Source: Verrucomicrobiota bacterium
GTDB taxonomy: Bacteria > Verrucomicrobiota > Verrucomicrobiia > Limisphaerales > UBA1100
Assembly: GCA_028872645.1 (NCBI GenBank)
Contig: JAPKDK010000167.1
Location: forward strand, 1-6,467
Length of the DNA: 6,467 bases
Direction: 5' to 3'
A program made the position numbers and the translations under genes. The notes below the pieces were generated by a model. The model was given only the letters and a program-made list of their open reading frames with translations, searched no databases and was not told the origin of the DNA. This document shows positions 1-6,155 of this stretch, piece after piece (the first letter of the stretch is position 1; each line of letters begins with the position of its first letter).

Positions 1-1
1 C

Positions 2-52
2 GCCAATCCCTATTTTGGGGCCGCCTTTACCCTCACCGGCCAATGGCGCTAA
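2..52 (+). CDS. Possible C-terminal end of an upstream gene (partial)
   Basis: The second plus-strand frame is open from the left edge and stops with TAA at 50-52, giving about 16 residues ending FTLTGQWR. The alternating hydrophobic/polar pattern with aromatic residues resembles a terminal outer-membrane beta strand, but it ends in Arg rather than the usual Phe. It would leave 8 bases before the next plus-strand start at 61. The fragment is too short to identify, and another frame or plain intergenic DNA remains possible. Confidence 0.25.
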   Translation, partial: ANPYFGAAFTLTGQWR

Positions 53-60
53 ATTAAAAG

Positions 61-315
61 ATGATCCGCATCACCGTTTCCATCCGACTCACCACCCAGC
101 AAGTGGAAAATTATTATCGCGGCCGCATCCGATGGGTCATCGCCACCGCAGCCGACGACCGCACCGTGAAGCTTCCCTTCAAAGTGCTGCACCCCTTCAT
201 AAGTAAAGACGGGATCGACGGCATATTCATCATCACCACCGATCAAAAACACAAATTCCAGGCCATCGACCGATTGAAAACTCAACCCCGCCGCAATCTC
301 GATGCGGAGGCTTAG
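61..315 (+). CDS. DUF2835 family small protein
   Basis: This gene encodes 84 residues from ATG to TAG. The protein fits my recollection of the DUF2835 pattern along its whole length: an N-terminal beta strand (IRITVSIRL), then a YYRGRIRWV segment like the family's 'YYqG...V', then DDRTVKLP, then a 'LHPFISKDGIDGIFIIT' stretch matching the family's L-R-P-F-x-x-x-x-G-I-x-G-x-F block, and finally KFQAIDRL. The family length is about 70-80 residues, so it is complete. It is small, soluble and has no signal peptide; its function is unknown, and a nucleic-acid or PilZ-like beta fold is speculative. It converges on the ceramidase-like gene, with only 4 bases between the two stops. The region upstream of the ATG is A-rich (ttaaaag) without a strong Shine-Dalgarno. 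An antisense frame covers the same bases, but this strand gives the recognisable protein. Confidence 0.75.
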   Translation: MIRITVSIRLTTQQVENYYRGRIRWVIATAADDRTVKLPFKVLHPFISKDGIDGIFIITTDQKHKFQAIDRLKTQPRRNLDAEA

Positions 316-319
316 CGAT

Positions 320-1681
320 TTACTTTTCCTCCCGCATCCCGCGCGTTATAGCTTTGAGCAGTGTCTCCTCCGCCCCCGGATGCACCCAGCACCAGTCGTT
401 TAGATTGAAATCCTTTTCCGCCCAATGTTTGGCCGTGGGCACATAGCCAGTGCCGCCCTCGCCGTAGCCGGCCACCATCACAAAAGCATTTGGCCGCATC
501 CGTTGCGCCGCCAATTGAAACTCCACGTAACTCTCGCCCGGCAACAGCAACAACATCGCCGGGCCAAAATCAACTACCGGAACCTCCACCGGCTGCCCGC
601 GATCGCATCGGCGCCGCCAACTGAGTCCCATCGCTGCCAGACATTGCTGCCACGGATCCACGCCGGGTTTGAGCTTGGCCAAATAATCCGCCTCAGTGAA
701 GCCCTTGTGATTGCGCGGGGATAACTTCGCAATCGCAACCCGAATTTCAATTCGAGTCAATGGCTGGCGCTTCGTATCTTTCCACGCCGCCGCCATGCCA
801 TCGTAAAGACGATTGGCCAGCACCACGCGGTTGGCGCGCGCGCCGGTGTTGTATTTGCCGGCGGTCACATTACCACTGGCGCCGCTGAAATAAATTTGCA
901 AACAACCGGGCGTATCCTTCTGCCGCCGCGCGCGAGCTATGCCGGGGAAGTCTGCCGAAATTTCACCGGTGCGATAATAGCTCATCGGATGCGTGGCATA
1001 ACCGCTAAGCGCGGCGATCGGTTGGTTGCCATTCCAAAAACTAATCGTCTTGAGCCACGGATCGATGACGCCCTCCGGTGCGTTGGCAGCCAGTACATTG
1101 CGTCCGCTGGCGCTGCCGCGGCCAAAGCTCACCTTTCCATCGGGCAGCACGTAGCGGCGGTTGGAGGCGATCTTTTCCACCTTCGCCTGCCCCGTGCCGA
1201 GGTGGGTGATGGGGATCGGTTTCTTCAATGCCGTGCGCACAGCGGCGGCCACGCGTTGCACGGCGGTTTCGTGAAACTTCAAATCACAAATGTTGCCCTT
1301 CAGTTTGCGCCGCTCGAGAATGCGTTGCGCTTCCAAATCAGCCACGGGCGCTTCGTGTTGGTGAATGGCGCTCACGAGCACGCAATCGCGGCTGGTGTTG
1401 GCTGCCTTGGCCAATGCCTCGCGCCAACGATCAAAGGCGGCATTGCGAATCTCACACCAGTCCACCGCCACAAAAACCACCGGCTTGCTCCCTCCAAGTA
1501 GCACAACACCTTTTGCGTATAACGGGTCGGCCACCTTCTTCGCCTGCCACAGCCCGCCCATCATACCGTGGCCAATCGGCACAGTAACGTCTGCGGTGAA
1601 AGGGGCGATTGAAAACTGCGCTGCGCGAAGTGTTTGAACGGGGCAAAGGATGAACAGAAAGAGAGCCAAGCAACGAATCAT
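320..1681 (-). CDS. Neutral/alkaline non-lysosomal ceramidase-like secreted hydrolase
   Basis: This gene encodes 453 residues starting at ATG 1681 and stopping with TAA. Residues 1-20 form a signal peptide (hydrophobic LALFLFIL core, cleavage likely after LRA), so the product is exported. Motifs match the catalytic domain of neutral ceramidases, which split the ceramide amide bond with a zinc ion. They are SAIHQHEAP (H107, H109; family form is HTHSGP), GYATHP (H231), GASGNVTAGKYN at 267-278 (family form GaaGD-s), PGESYVE (E383), and TGYVP (Y413). H107 or H109 with H231, E383 and Y413 are the likely zinc ligands by analogy with the Pseudomonas enzyme. At 453 residues it lacks the extra C-terminal Ig-like domain of the full enzyme. 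Many such proteins in Planctomycetes and Verrucomicrobia are of unknown substrate, so the true substrate may not be ceramide. It follows the cytochrome operon after 45 bases and may be read through from it or independently expressed. Confidence 0.8.
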   Translation of the reverse strand: MIRCLALFLFILCPVQTLRAAQFSIAPFTADVTVPIGHGMMGGLWQAKKVADPLYAKGVVLLGGSKPVVFVAVDWCEIRNAAFDRWREALAKAANTSRDCVLVSAIHQHEAPVADLEAQRILERRKLKGNICDLKFHETAVQRVAAAVRTALKKPIPITHLGTGQAKVEKIASNRRYVLPDGKVSFGRGSASGRNVLAANAPEGVIDPWLKTISFWNGNQPIAALSGYATHPMSYYRTGEISADFPGIARARRQKDTPGCLQIYFSGASGNVTAGKYNTGARANRVVLANRLYDGMAAAWKDTKRQPLTRIEIRVAIAKLSPRNHKGFTEADYLAKLKPGVDPWQQCLAAMGLSWRRRCDRGQPVEVPVVDFGPAMLLLLPGESYVEFQLAAQRMRPNAFVMVAGYGEGGTGYVPTAKHWAEKDFNLNDWCWVHPGAEETLLKAITRGMREEK

Positions 1682-1726
1682 GCCGGATGATCCCAGACGG
1701 TACGCGTTTTAGCAAAGACGGAATGG
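1682..1726. other. Short gap between cytochrome c and ceramidase-like genes
   Basis: This is the longest intergenic gap in the minus-strand run (45 bases). I see no convincing inverted repeat followed by a T run, and no clear -35/-10 pair on the minus strand. Co-transcription with the respiratory operon is therefore possible but not shown. Confidence 0.5.
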
Positions 1727-2341
1727 TTATTCAGGAATTATGAAACCGGCTGCTTCCAGAGTCTTCACTTCCCACTGCCCGCTTTGGCCGCTGTCGTTCA
1801 CCTTTTTTCGGGCATCATTCACCTCTTCGACTCCAACCGCGCTTCCGCCATTGCTCCACTCTTTTCGGACATAGGAAATTACAGCGGCTAATTCATCCGC
1901 GCCGAGCGTTTCGCCCGCAGCAGTCATGGCTCCCGCGCCATATTTTTTCCCGGCCACGCTGATCGGCCCAATAAGTCCCTTCTGTGTGATGGCCACAATA
2001 GTGGCAACATCGCCTTTCACCCATTCGGAACCGGCCAATGGCGGGATGTCTGTGCCTGACCCCGCGCCATTAGCTTGATGACAGGCCACGCAATTTTTGG
2101 AATATATTTGTTTGCCGCGCGCCACCAGCAATTCCTCAGCCGAGGGTGCCAGCGAAGCCACCTCGTCCGGCTCGGTGAATGGCGCGTGCACATTGGCGGC
2201 GAAATTGGCGTTCCACTGATCCACGTTGTAGCACCCGATATAGCCGAGCAAAATAAGAACAATCATAATGCCCATCGGCATTTGCGCCGTGCCACTGCTG
2301 GGCTCGCTGGGCTCGTTCAAGTTGGAGAAATTTTCGCTCAT
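1727..2341 (-). CDS. Membrane-anchored monoheme cytochrome c (CcoP position)
   Basis: This gene encodes 204 residues. Its ATG overlaps the stop of the upstream CcoO-like gene as ATGA (4 bases), which indicates translational coupling. A polar N-terminus of about 20 residues is followed by one membrane segment (about 21-40, MPMGIMIVLILLGYIG). The linker then leads to a class I cytochrome c domain with CVACH at 84-88 and a probable Met axial ligand at M139 (GAMTAAGETLGADELAAVIS). The predicted topology puts the heme in the periplasm. A C-terminal tail of about 40 residues (WSNGGSAVGVEEVNDARKK then QWEVKTLEAAGF) resembles a tail I recall from cytochromes beside CcoN/CcoO-type genes in Verrucomicrobia and Planctomycetes. 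It sits where CcoP would be in a cbb3 operon but has one heme instead of two, so it is named by position only. Likely role: electron carrier of the CcoN/CcoO-like complex. Confidence 0.85.
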   Translation of the reverse strand: MSENFSNLNEPSEPSSGTAQMPMGIMIVLILLGYIGCYNVDQWNANFAANVHAPFTEPDEVASLAPSAEELLVARGKQIYSKNCVACHQANGAGSGTDIPPLAGSEWVKGDVATIVAITQKGLIGPISVAGKKYGAGAMTAAGETLGADELAAVISYVRKEWSNGGSAVGVEEVNDARKKVNDSGQSGQWEVKTLEAAGFIIPE

Positions 2342-3513
2342 TGGTCGTCCGCCGGTTTCGGGTTATCCACGATCGGTGCTTCCGGCAGCGCGTCGGTACG
2401 CAGGCTTTTAAGAAATTCAAATAGCGCCTCAGCCTTTTCCGTGGGGATAATGGCGTAGCCTGCTACCAAGTCCTTACCCTTGATCTTCAATGCATTTTTT
2501 GGCGAGGTTTCACCGGCATTGACTTTTATTTTCCGAAACAAATACCGATACGGTGGCATCGCCGATTTTTCGTTGATGAGGCGCGGCTGATAAAGATGCA
2601 CATAAAACTGATTTGAATCCGCCAGAGCCGGAGTGCCGCCCGCGTTGGCGAGATTCGGCCCCAGCTGCATCACGCCGGGCATCGCGTGGGTATCGTGCAT
2701 AAAATCGCGTGTCACCGATTGGCGCAACGCCACGCCGTTTTGCACATCCGGCCAATCGATCACCACCGGCTGCAACTTAAACTGCGCGCCTGCACGGGTT
2801 TTTAAACCGCGCACCATATCCTCGATGTCGCCCCACTGCGCCTTGCCATGGGTGAGTTTAATTATGGCTTCATTGGCGATTTTTCTGTGCTCGTCAATAA
2901 TTTGTTCGCCCATACCCAGCTGGATCATTAACGCTTTGTCTTTTATTTCCACACCCGACAGTCCGTAAGCCCTAAACAGAATGGTATCTTTTTCATTCTG
3001 GTCAGTGGTCTTTTCCGTGACATTGGAAATCACTTCTTTAAATGATACCGCACTATTCTTTAAACTTTTTTCTGCAACCGCAACTGCGTCCTCTAGTTCC
3101 GGTGTCTTTTCTTTCGCATCCGCCAGCGCTTTGTTTGCATCATCGAGTGTTTTTTTCGCGGCAACCACGTATTTGAATTCAAACGCCAAATCAATCAACC
3201 GGGTGTTTTCAACAGTGATGTTCTCCCCGAGAACTTCATCGGTAACTTCGCGATCCCCTCCCAATTGTGAGAGCCGCAATTCATAACCAAACTCACCGCC
3301 CGTCGCCGTACGGGTATGGCAATAGTAGCAACCGTTTTCGCGATATACTTGTTCGCCCTGCTTTGCAAGACCCACGCGGGGCAGCACGGCGGTACCATCG
3401 CCTTTGTCCGCTGATTGCCCAGCGAGTTGCGAGGCGGGGCCATAGACCATTCCCCACCACGAGAGGCTCAGCGTGAAAAGCACACCCAAGAAAATCCACG
3501 GGGCTTTGTTCAT
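2338..3513 (-). CDS. CcoO-like membrane-anchored cytochrome c with large helical insertion
   Basis: This gene encodes 391 residues, with the ATG overlapping the CcoN-like stop as ATGA and an AGGTGG ribosome site just upstream. The N-terminus is a membrane anchor (about 6-25, ending LSLSWWGMVYGP), like CcoO of cbb3 oxidases. A heme c motif CYYCH lies at 62-66. The second half of the heme domain only resumes near residue 264 with RQSVTRDF. This is followed by LGPNLANAG (284-292), HLYQPRLINE (306-315), and SAMPPYRYLF (317-326) with M319 as the likely axial ligand. These blocks match the CcoO pattern. The roughly 200 residues between are unlike ordinary CcoO: 110-165 is Ala/Lys/Glu-rich and coiled-coil-like (KTLDDANKALADAKEK), and 170-245 is also mostly helical. 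No second CxxCH is present. The C-terminus is a Pro-rich tail. Predicted role: pass electrons between the low-spin heme b of its CcoN-like partner and soluble or anchored cytochromes. Confidence 0.85.
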   Translation of the reverse strand: MNKAPWIFLGVLFTLSLSWWGMVYGPASQLAGQSADKGDGTAVLPRVGLAKQGEQVYRENGCYYCHTRTATGGEFGYELRLSQLGGDREVTDEVLGENITVENTRLIDLAFEFKYVVAAKKTLDDANKALADAKEKTPELEDAVAVAEKSLKNSAVSFKEVISNVTEKTTDQNEKDTILFRAYGLSGVEIKDKALMIQLGMGEQIIDEHRKIANEAIIKLTHGKAQWGDIEDMVRGLKTRAGAQFKLQPVVIDWPDVQNGVALRQSVTRDFMHDTHAMPGVMQLGPNLANAGGTPALADSNQFYVHLYQPRLINEKSAMPPYRYLFRKIKVNAGETSPKNALKIKGKDLVAGYAIIPTEKAEALFEFLKSLRTDALPEAPIVDNPKPADDQ

Positions 3514-4976
3514 TGAGCGCCACCTTCCGTTTTACCTTCCATTTTGGCTTCACGAATCTGACGCCAAAGCGCCATCGGGCTCAGTTCACCACAACAGTTC
3601 CGTGACAAGAGGCATAACAAACTGCCGAGGAAAATAAAGCTGCTGACCATAAATAATATCTCCCCAAGAAACGCGATGCGCATAGGGTTAATGGCTTTGG
3701 TTTGTAAAGTCATCGCGTCCACTCCTATTTGTTGCAACGCTTGGCCGTGACCCCACGCCATCCCCACACCGGCCAGTGTGATGATGATTACGCCCACGGC
3801 AATTAACCGGTATACCCAACGCACTGTCCGCCCGCAGGGCCAATCGAGATCGGACCCCAACAGTCGCGGCGCCACATAATAAATGCCGCCCAACATCGCC
3901 ATCGCGAAGAAGCCCCACGCGAATAGATGGCGCAGCGCGGTGTTCGCATACGTGAATTGCAGTATCGCATTCCACTCCGGAAACACATTGCAGAACGTGA
4001 ACAGGCCGGACACAACCCACGCGCCGAGCGCGAAGCCCATAAACTTAAGCGTTAAATTTTCTGATCCCAGCAACGGCACTCCGCGGGCGGTTTGGCGAAG
4101 GTTCCAGCCGACGGCGATCACCACAAAGATGAAAAGGCCGTTGGCGAACTGGCTCAGCTTGATTTGCCAAACCGGCAAGGGCGAGCCGGAGTTCAAGTTC
4201 ACCCAACCGCCCAGTAGCAGCAGCATCCAGAATCCAAACGCCGCCCATTGGCGGCTGAATAATTCACGGCCAATAATTTTTGGAATAAAATACAACACCG
4301 CCGCCAAGCCGAGACAGCCCAGCCACACCTGCAGCAAACTTGTCGTCGCCCAATGTCCCACAGGGATTTGTGCCGCGCCGCGCACGGGTGCCGCCGCCAG
4401 CAGCCAATGCGCTGTGCCCACAATCCACGGCAACGCCACCAGCGCCCCGATGAGGTACCACGTGCTGGGATAGAGCTGTTTATGCCGTCGCGAAAAATAA
4501 GTGAGGATGGCGCTGAACGCGATGAATGCCTGCCCAATCAAGAGCACGCGACCGGCGTACACCGGCAGTTCCAAACCCGCCACGCCATTTTGATCGCCCA
4601 AAGTGATGCCCACCAACGCGGCGGTGACGCCGACATTCCACAGCACCGTGCCTGCGATGACAAAACCCGGACGGGCCAGCGGCGCGCCGCGCAAGCGGCT
4701 GAGCATCCAAAGGGTAAGGCCGAGCCCCGCGTTGCCGCCGAAGCCAAACAGAAATGCCACCCACGCGTTGGCCTGTAAATGGCCGTAAGTGAGGAAGGAA
4801 ATATCGGACAAAAATTCCGGCATATGCAATTTAACCGAACCCATTACGCCGATGATCGCCGCTTTTACCAACCACAGTGCTGCGCTGAAAAATAGAAACA
4901 TCACCGGCCAACGACAAGAGGCATTGATTTCCTCCGGCGTAGCTTCAGGTGCAATGTTGTCTATCGGTTCGCTCAT
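3510..4976 (-). CDS. CcoN-like heme-copper oxidase fold protein lacking the active-site ligands
   Basis: This gene encodes 488 residues from ATG 4976; an in-frame TTG three bases earlier is a weaker start. There are about twelve hydrophobic segments, as in cbb3 oxidase subunit I. Family blocks are recognisable: YGHLQANAWVAFLFGFGGNA (helix II), AVLYFIPKIIGRELFS (helix VI), FWMLLLLGGWVN (helix VII), LKFMGFALGAW (helix IX), and GGIYYVAPRL after helix X. Numbering from the TTG (subtract one for ATG), H67 and H351 align with the two low-spin heme b ligands. Aligned by hand to remembered CcoN sequences, the helix VI CuB histidine is T213. The cross-linked tyrosine is G257, the CuB His-His pair is N263-S264, and the high-spin heme histidine is L349. 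The conserved Glu of STFEGP is Phe. It should thus bind one heme b and not reduce oxygen or NO. The start lies 13 bases after the preceding stop, with AGGTG 19 bases upstream, too far for a normal site. Confidence 0.85.
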   Translation of the reverse strand: MSEPIDNIAPEATPEEINASCRWPVMFLFFSAALWLVKAAIIGVMGSVKLHMPEFLSDISFLTYGHLQANAWVAFLFGFGGNAGLGLTLWMLSRLRGAPLARPGFVIAGTVLWNVGVTAALVGITLGDQNGVAGLELPVYAGRVLLIGQAFIAFSAILTYFSRRHKQLYPSTWYLIGALVALPWIVGTAHWLLAAAPVRGAAQIPVGHWATTSLLQVWLGCLGLAAVLYFIPKIIGRELFSRQWAAFGFWMLLLLGGWVNLNSGSPLPVWQIKLSQFANGLFIFVVIAVGWNLRQTARGVPLLGSENLTLKFMGFALGAWVVSGLFTFCNVFPEWNAILQFTYANTALRHLFAWGFFAMAMLGGIYYVAPRLLGSDLDWPCGRTVRWVYRLIAVGVIIITLAGVGMAWGHGQALQQIGVDAMTLQTKAINPMRIAFLGEILFMVSSFIFLGSLLCLLSRNCCGELSPMALWRQIREAKMEGKTEGGAQ

Positions 4977-4989
4977 CAAAATTATTTCA

Positions 4990-5403
4990 TTAGTTCACCT
5001 GCGGCTTGCTCAGGCTTTTCACATAAGCCATCAGTGCCGCGATGTCCTCATCGGTAATGGGCGGGGGCGGGGGCGGCATTGGCACCAATGCGCCCTTCAC
5101 CACTTTGGCCATCGGCATTTTTACCGACTCGATAAAATATTTATCATCTAGTTTCACCTTCACCACTTTGCCGCCGAAACCCAATGCCACTTCGCGTTCG
5201 GCTCCCCAAAACTCACCCAAGAAAGTCGGTGCCTTCAACGCCAACCCCGCTGGCGCAGGTACTGCCGGATCAGTCTGATGGCAGGTGAAACAAATCTTGG
5301 TCATGAACAGCACCTTCCCTTTGGCGATGAGTGCTTTCTCATCAGCACGCACACTGACTGTTGCAAGTGCAGACACTAAAAAAATAAGCGGTTTCCAGTT
5401 CAT
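4990..5403 (-). CDS. Secreted monoheme cytochrome c, COX2-domain type
   Basis: This gene encodes 137 residues. The ATG shares one base with the previous stop (TGATG). Residues 1-20 are a signal peptide (LIFLVSALATVSVRA, cleavage before DEK), leaving a mature protein of about 117 residues with a single heme c. CFTCH is at 38-42 and the likely axial Met is M109, directly before six prolines. The layout (K-x-C-x-x-C-H, FLGEFWG, KYFIESV, VVKGALVPMPP, then a final helix DIAALMAYVKSL) matches the cytochrome c domain fused to subunit II of caa3-type oxidases, here free-standing. It is closely related to the C-terminal domain of the gene just upstream. Likely role: a small periplasmic electron shuttle for alternative complex III or for the CcoN/CcoO-like complex. 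Confidence 0.9.
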   Translation of the reverse strand: MNWKPLIFLVSALATVSVRADEKALIAKGKVLFMTKICFTCHQTDPAVPAPAGLALKAPTFLGEFWGAEREVALGFGGKVVKVKLDDKYFIESVKMPMAKVVKGALVPMPPPPPPITDEDIAALMAYVKSLSKPQVN

Positions 5404-5744
5404 CAGTTTCCCTGACTCAAGCTGCGGACGTAAGCCATCAGCGCCTTTACTTCCTCTTCAGTCACAGGCGGCGGCGGCGGCATCGGGGTGAGAGCGCCTT
5501 TGAGTACGCGTAACCCGGAACCGGCAGCCGAAACGGATTCTGCAAAATATCCCGGCCCCATCACCACCCGCTCCAACGGCCCGCCAAAGCCTTTATGTAC
5601 CAACCGTTCTTTGCCCCAAAAATCCCCGAGGAATTTGGGAGCTCTCAGTGCCATCCCCGCAGGCGCAGGCACGGCCGGATCAGTTTGGTGGCAAGTAAAA
5701 CAAATCTTGGTGAGAAACAGAGTCTTGCCCTGAGCGATGAGGGA
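5008..5744 (-). repeat. Tandem duplication of a COX2-type cytochrome c domain
   Basis: The region 5415-5744 (domain in the anchored cytochrome) and 5008-5340 (the secreted cytochrome) encode homologous domains in direct order. Both contain the same 19-residue block TKICFTCHQTDPAVPAPAG, and of the first 29 aligned residues 26 are identical. Similarity continues through FLG-FWG, YF-ESV, VKGAL-PMPPPPP and ALMAYV-SLS. The DNA around the heme motif is also alike (for example caaatcttggt at both). One copy has an anchor and linker, the other a signal peptide, so the duplication was of the domain rather than the whole gene. Confidence 0.85.
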
Positions 5745-6155
5745 CGGGTCATCCAGTTCAGATACATCCGCCAAAAAATCCGGATCCGGAATCTCCACCA
5801 ATTTCAAATCCGTCGGCGATGCGGTGCGTTCGGCAACTTCCTTGGCGATATTTTTCGCACCCAATTCCACCACGAGCGTCATTGCATTTTGGATGGGGAT
5901 GCGATAACGCTTGAGCGATTCGTCCACCACGCCAAAACTATTCAGTGCTTCCTCATTCGCCATGCGCAGTTCGGCCATCGTTGCCGCGCGTTTTTCATCA
6001 CGCTCGGTGTTCCGTTGCGGCTGCACGGCTGCGCCCCATTGGGCCACCACCCACACGGCAAGCCCCACCGTCAGCGCCAAAGCCGCCAACTCGTGCGCGG
6101 CCCAGCTGGGGCGCGTAGAATCGGTGGCTTCCGTTGTTTGCGGTTCGTGGCTCAT
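5403..6155 (-). CDS. Membrane-anchored monoheme cytochrome c with IPI-motif linker
   Basis: This gene encodes 250 residues from ATG 6155. That start overlaps the ActF stop by one base (TAATG) and has GGAG 8 bases upstream; a longer reading from 6203 is possible but lies inside ActF. One membrane segment spans about 22-42 (LAALALTVGLAVWVVAQWGA). Residues 50-100 hold a charged helix followed by LNSFGVVDESLKRYRIPIQN. This resembles a 'L-x-S-Y-G-W-V-D...RIPIDRAM' motif that I recall from proteins in Planctomycete and Verrucomicrobial oxidase operons. A COX2-type cytochrome c domain follows from about 138, with CFTCH at 152-156 and the likely Met ligand M225 before five prolines. The heme should face the periplasm. 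Given its place right after ActF, it probably receives electrons from alternative complex III or anchors it to the downstream proteins. Confidence 0.88.
   Translation of the reverse strand: MSHEPQTTEATDSTRPSWAAHELAALALTVGLAVWVVAQWGAAVQPQRNTERDEKRAATMAELRMANEEALNSFGVVDESLKRYRIPIQNAMTLVVELGAKNIAKEVAERTASPTDLKLVEIPDPDFLADVSELDDPSLIAQGKTLFLTKICFTCHQTDPAVPAPAGMALRAPKFLGDFWGKERLVHKGFGGPLERVVMGPGYFAESVSAAGSGLRVLKGALTPMPPPPPVTEEEVKALMAYVRSLSQGN

Noticed and set aside
49..285. Minus-strand frame of 78 codons opposite the DUF2835-type gene
   Set aside because: It has no recognisable family pattern, whereas the plus-strand reading matches DUF2835 end to end.
896..1501. Plus-strand open frame of 201 codons antisense to the ceramidase-like gene
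   Set aside because: Its translation is low in recognisable structure, and the opposite strand encodes a full protein with signal peptide and catalytic motifs.
1682..1726. Rho-independent terminator at the end of the cytochrome operon
   Set aside because: No stem-loop plus T run could be found by eye in either direction.
3883..4473. Plus-strand open frame of 196 codons antisense to the CcoN-like gene
   Set aside because: It is a shadow of a GC-rich membrane protein gene with no membrane or domain pattern of its own.
3510..4976. Functional cbb3 oxidase or nitric oxide reductase subunit
   Set aside because: The fold matches, but CuB (or FeB) histidines, the cross-linked Tyr and the high-spin heme His are not at their aligned positions.
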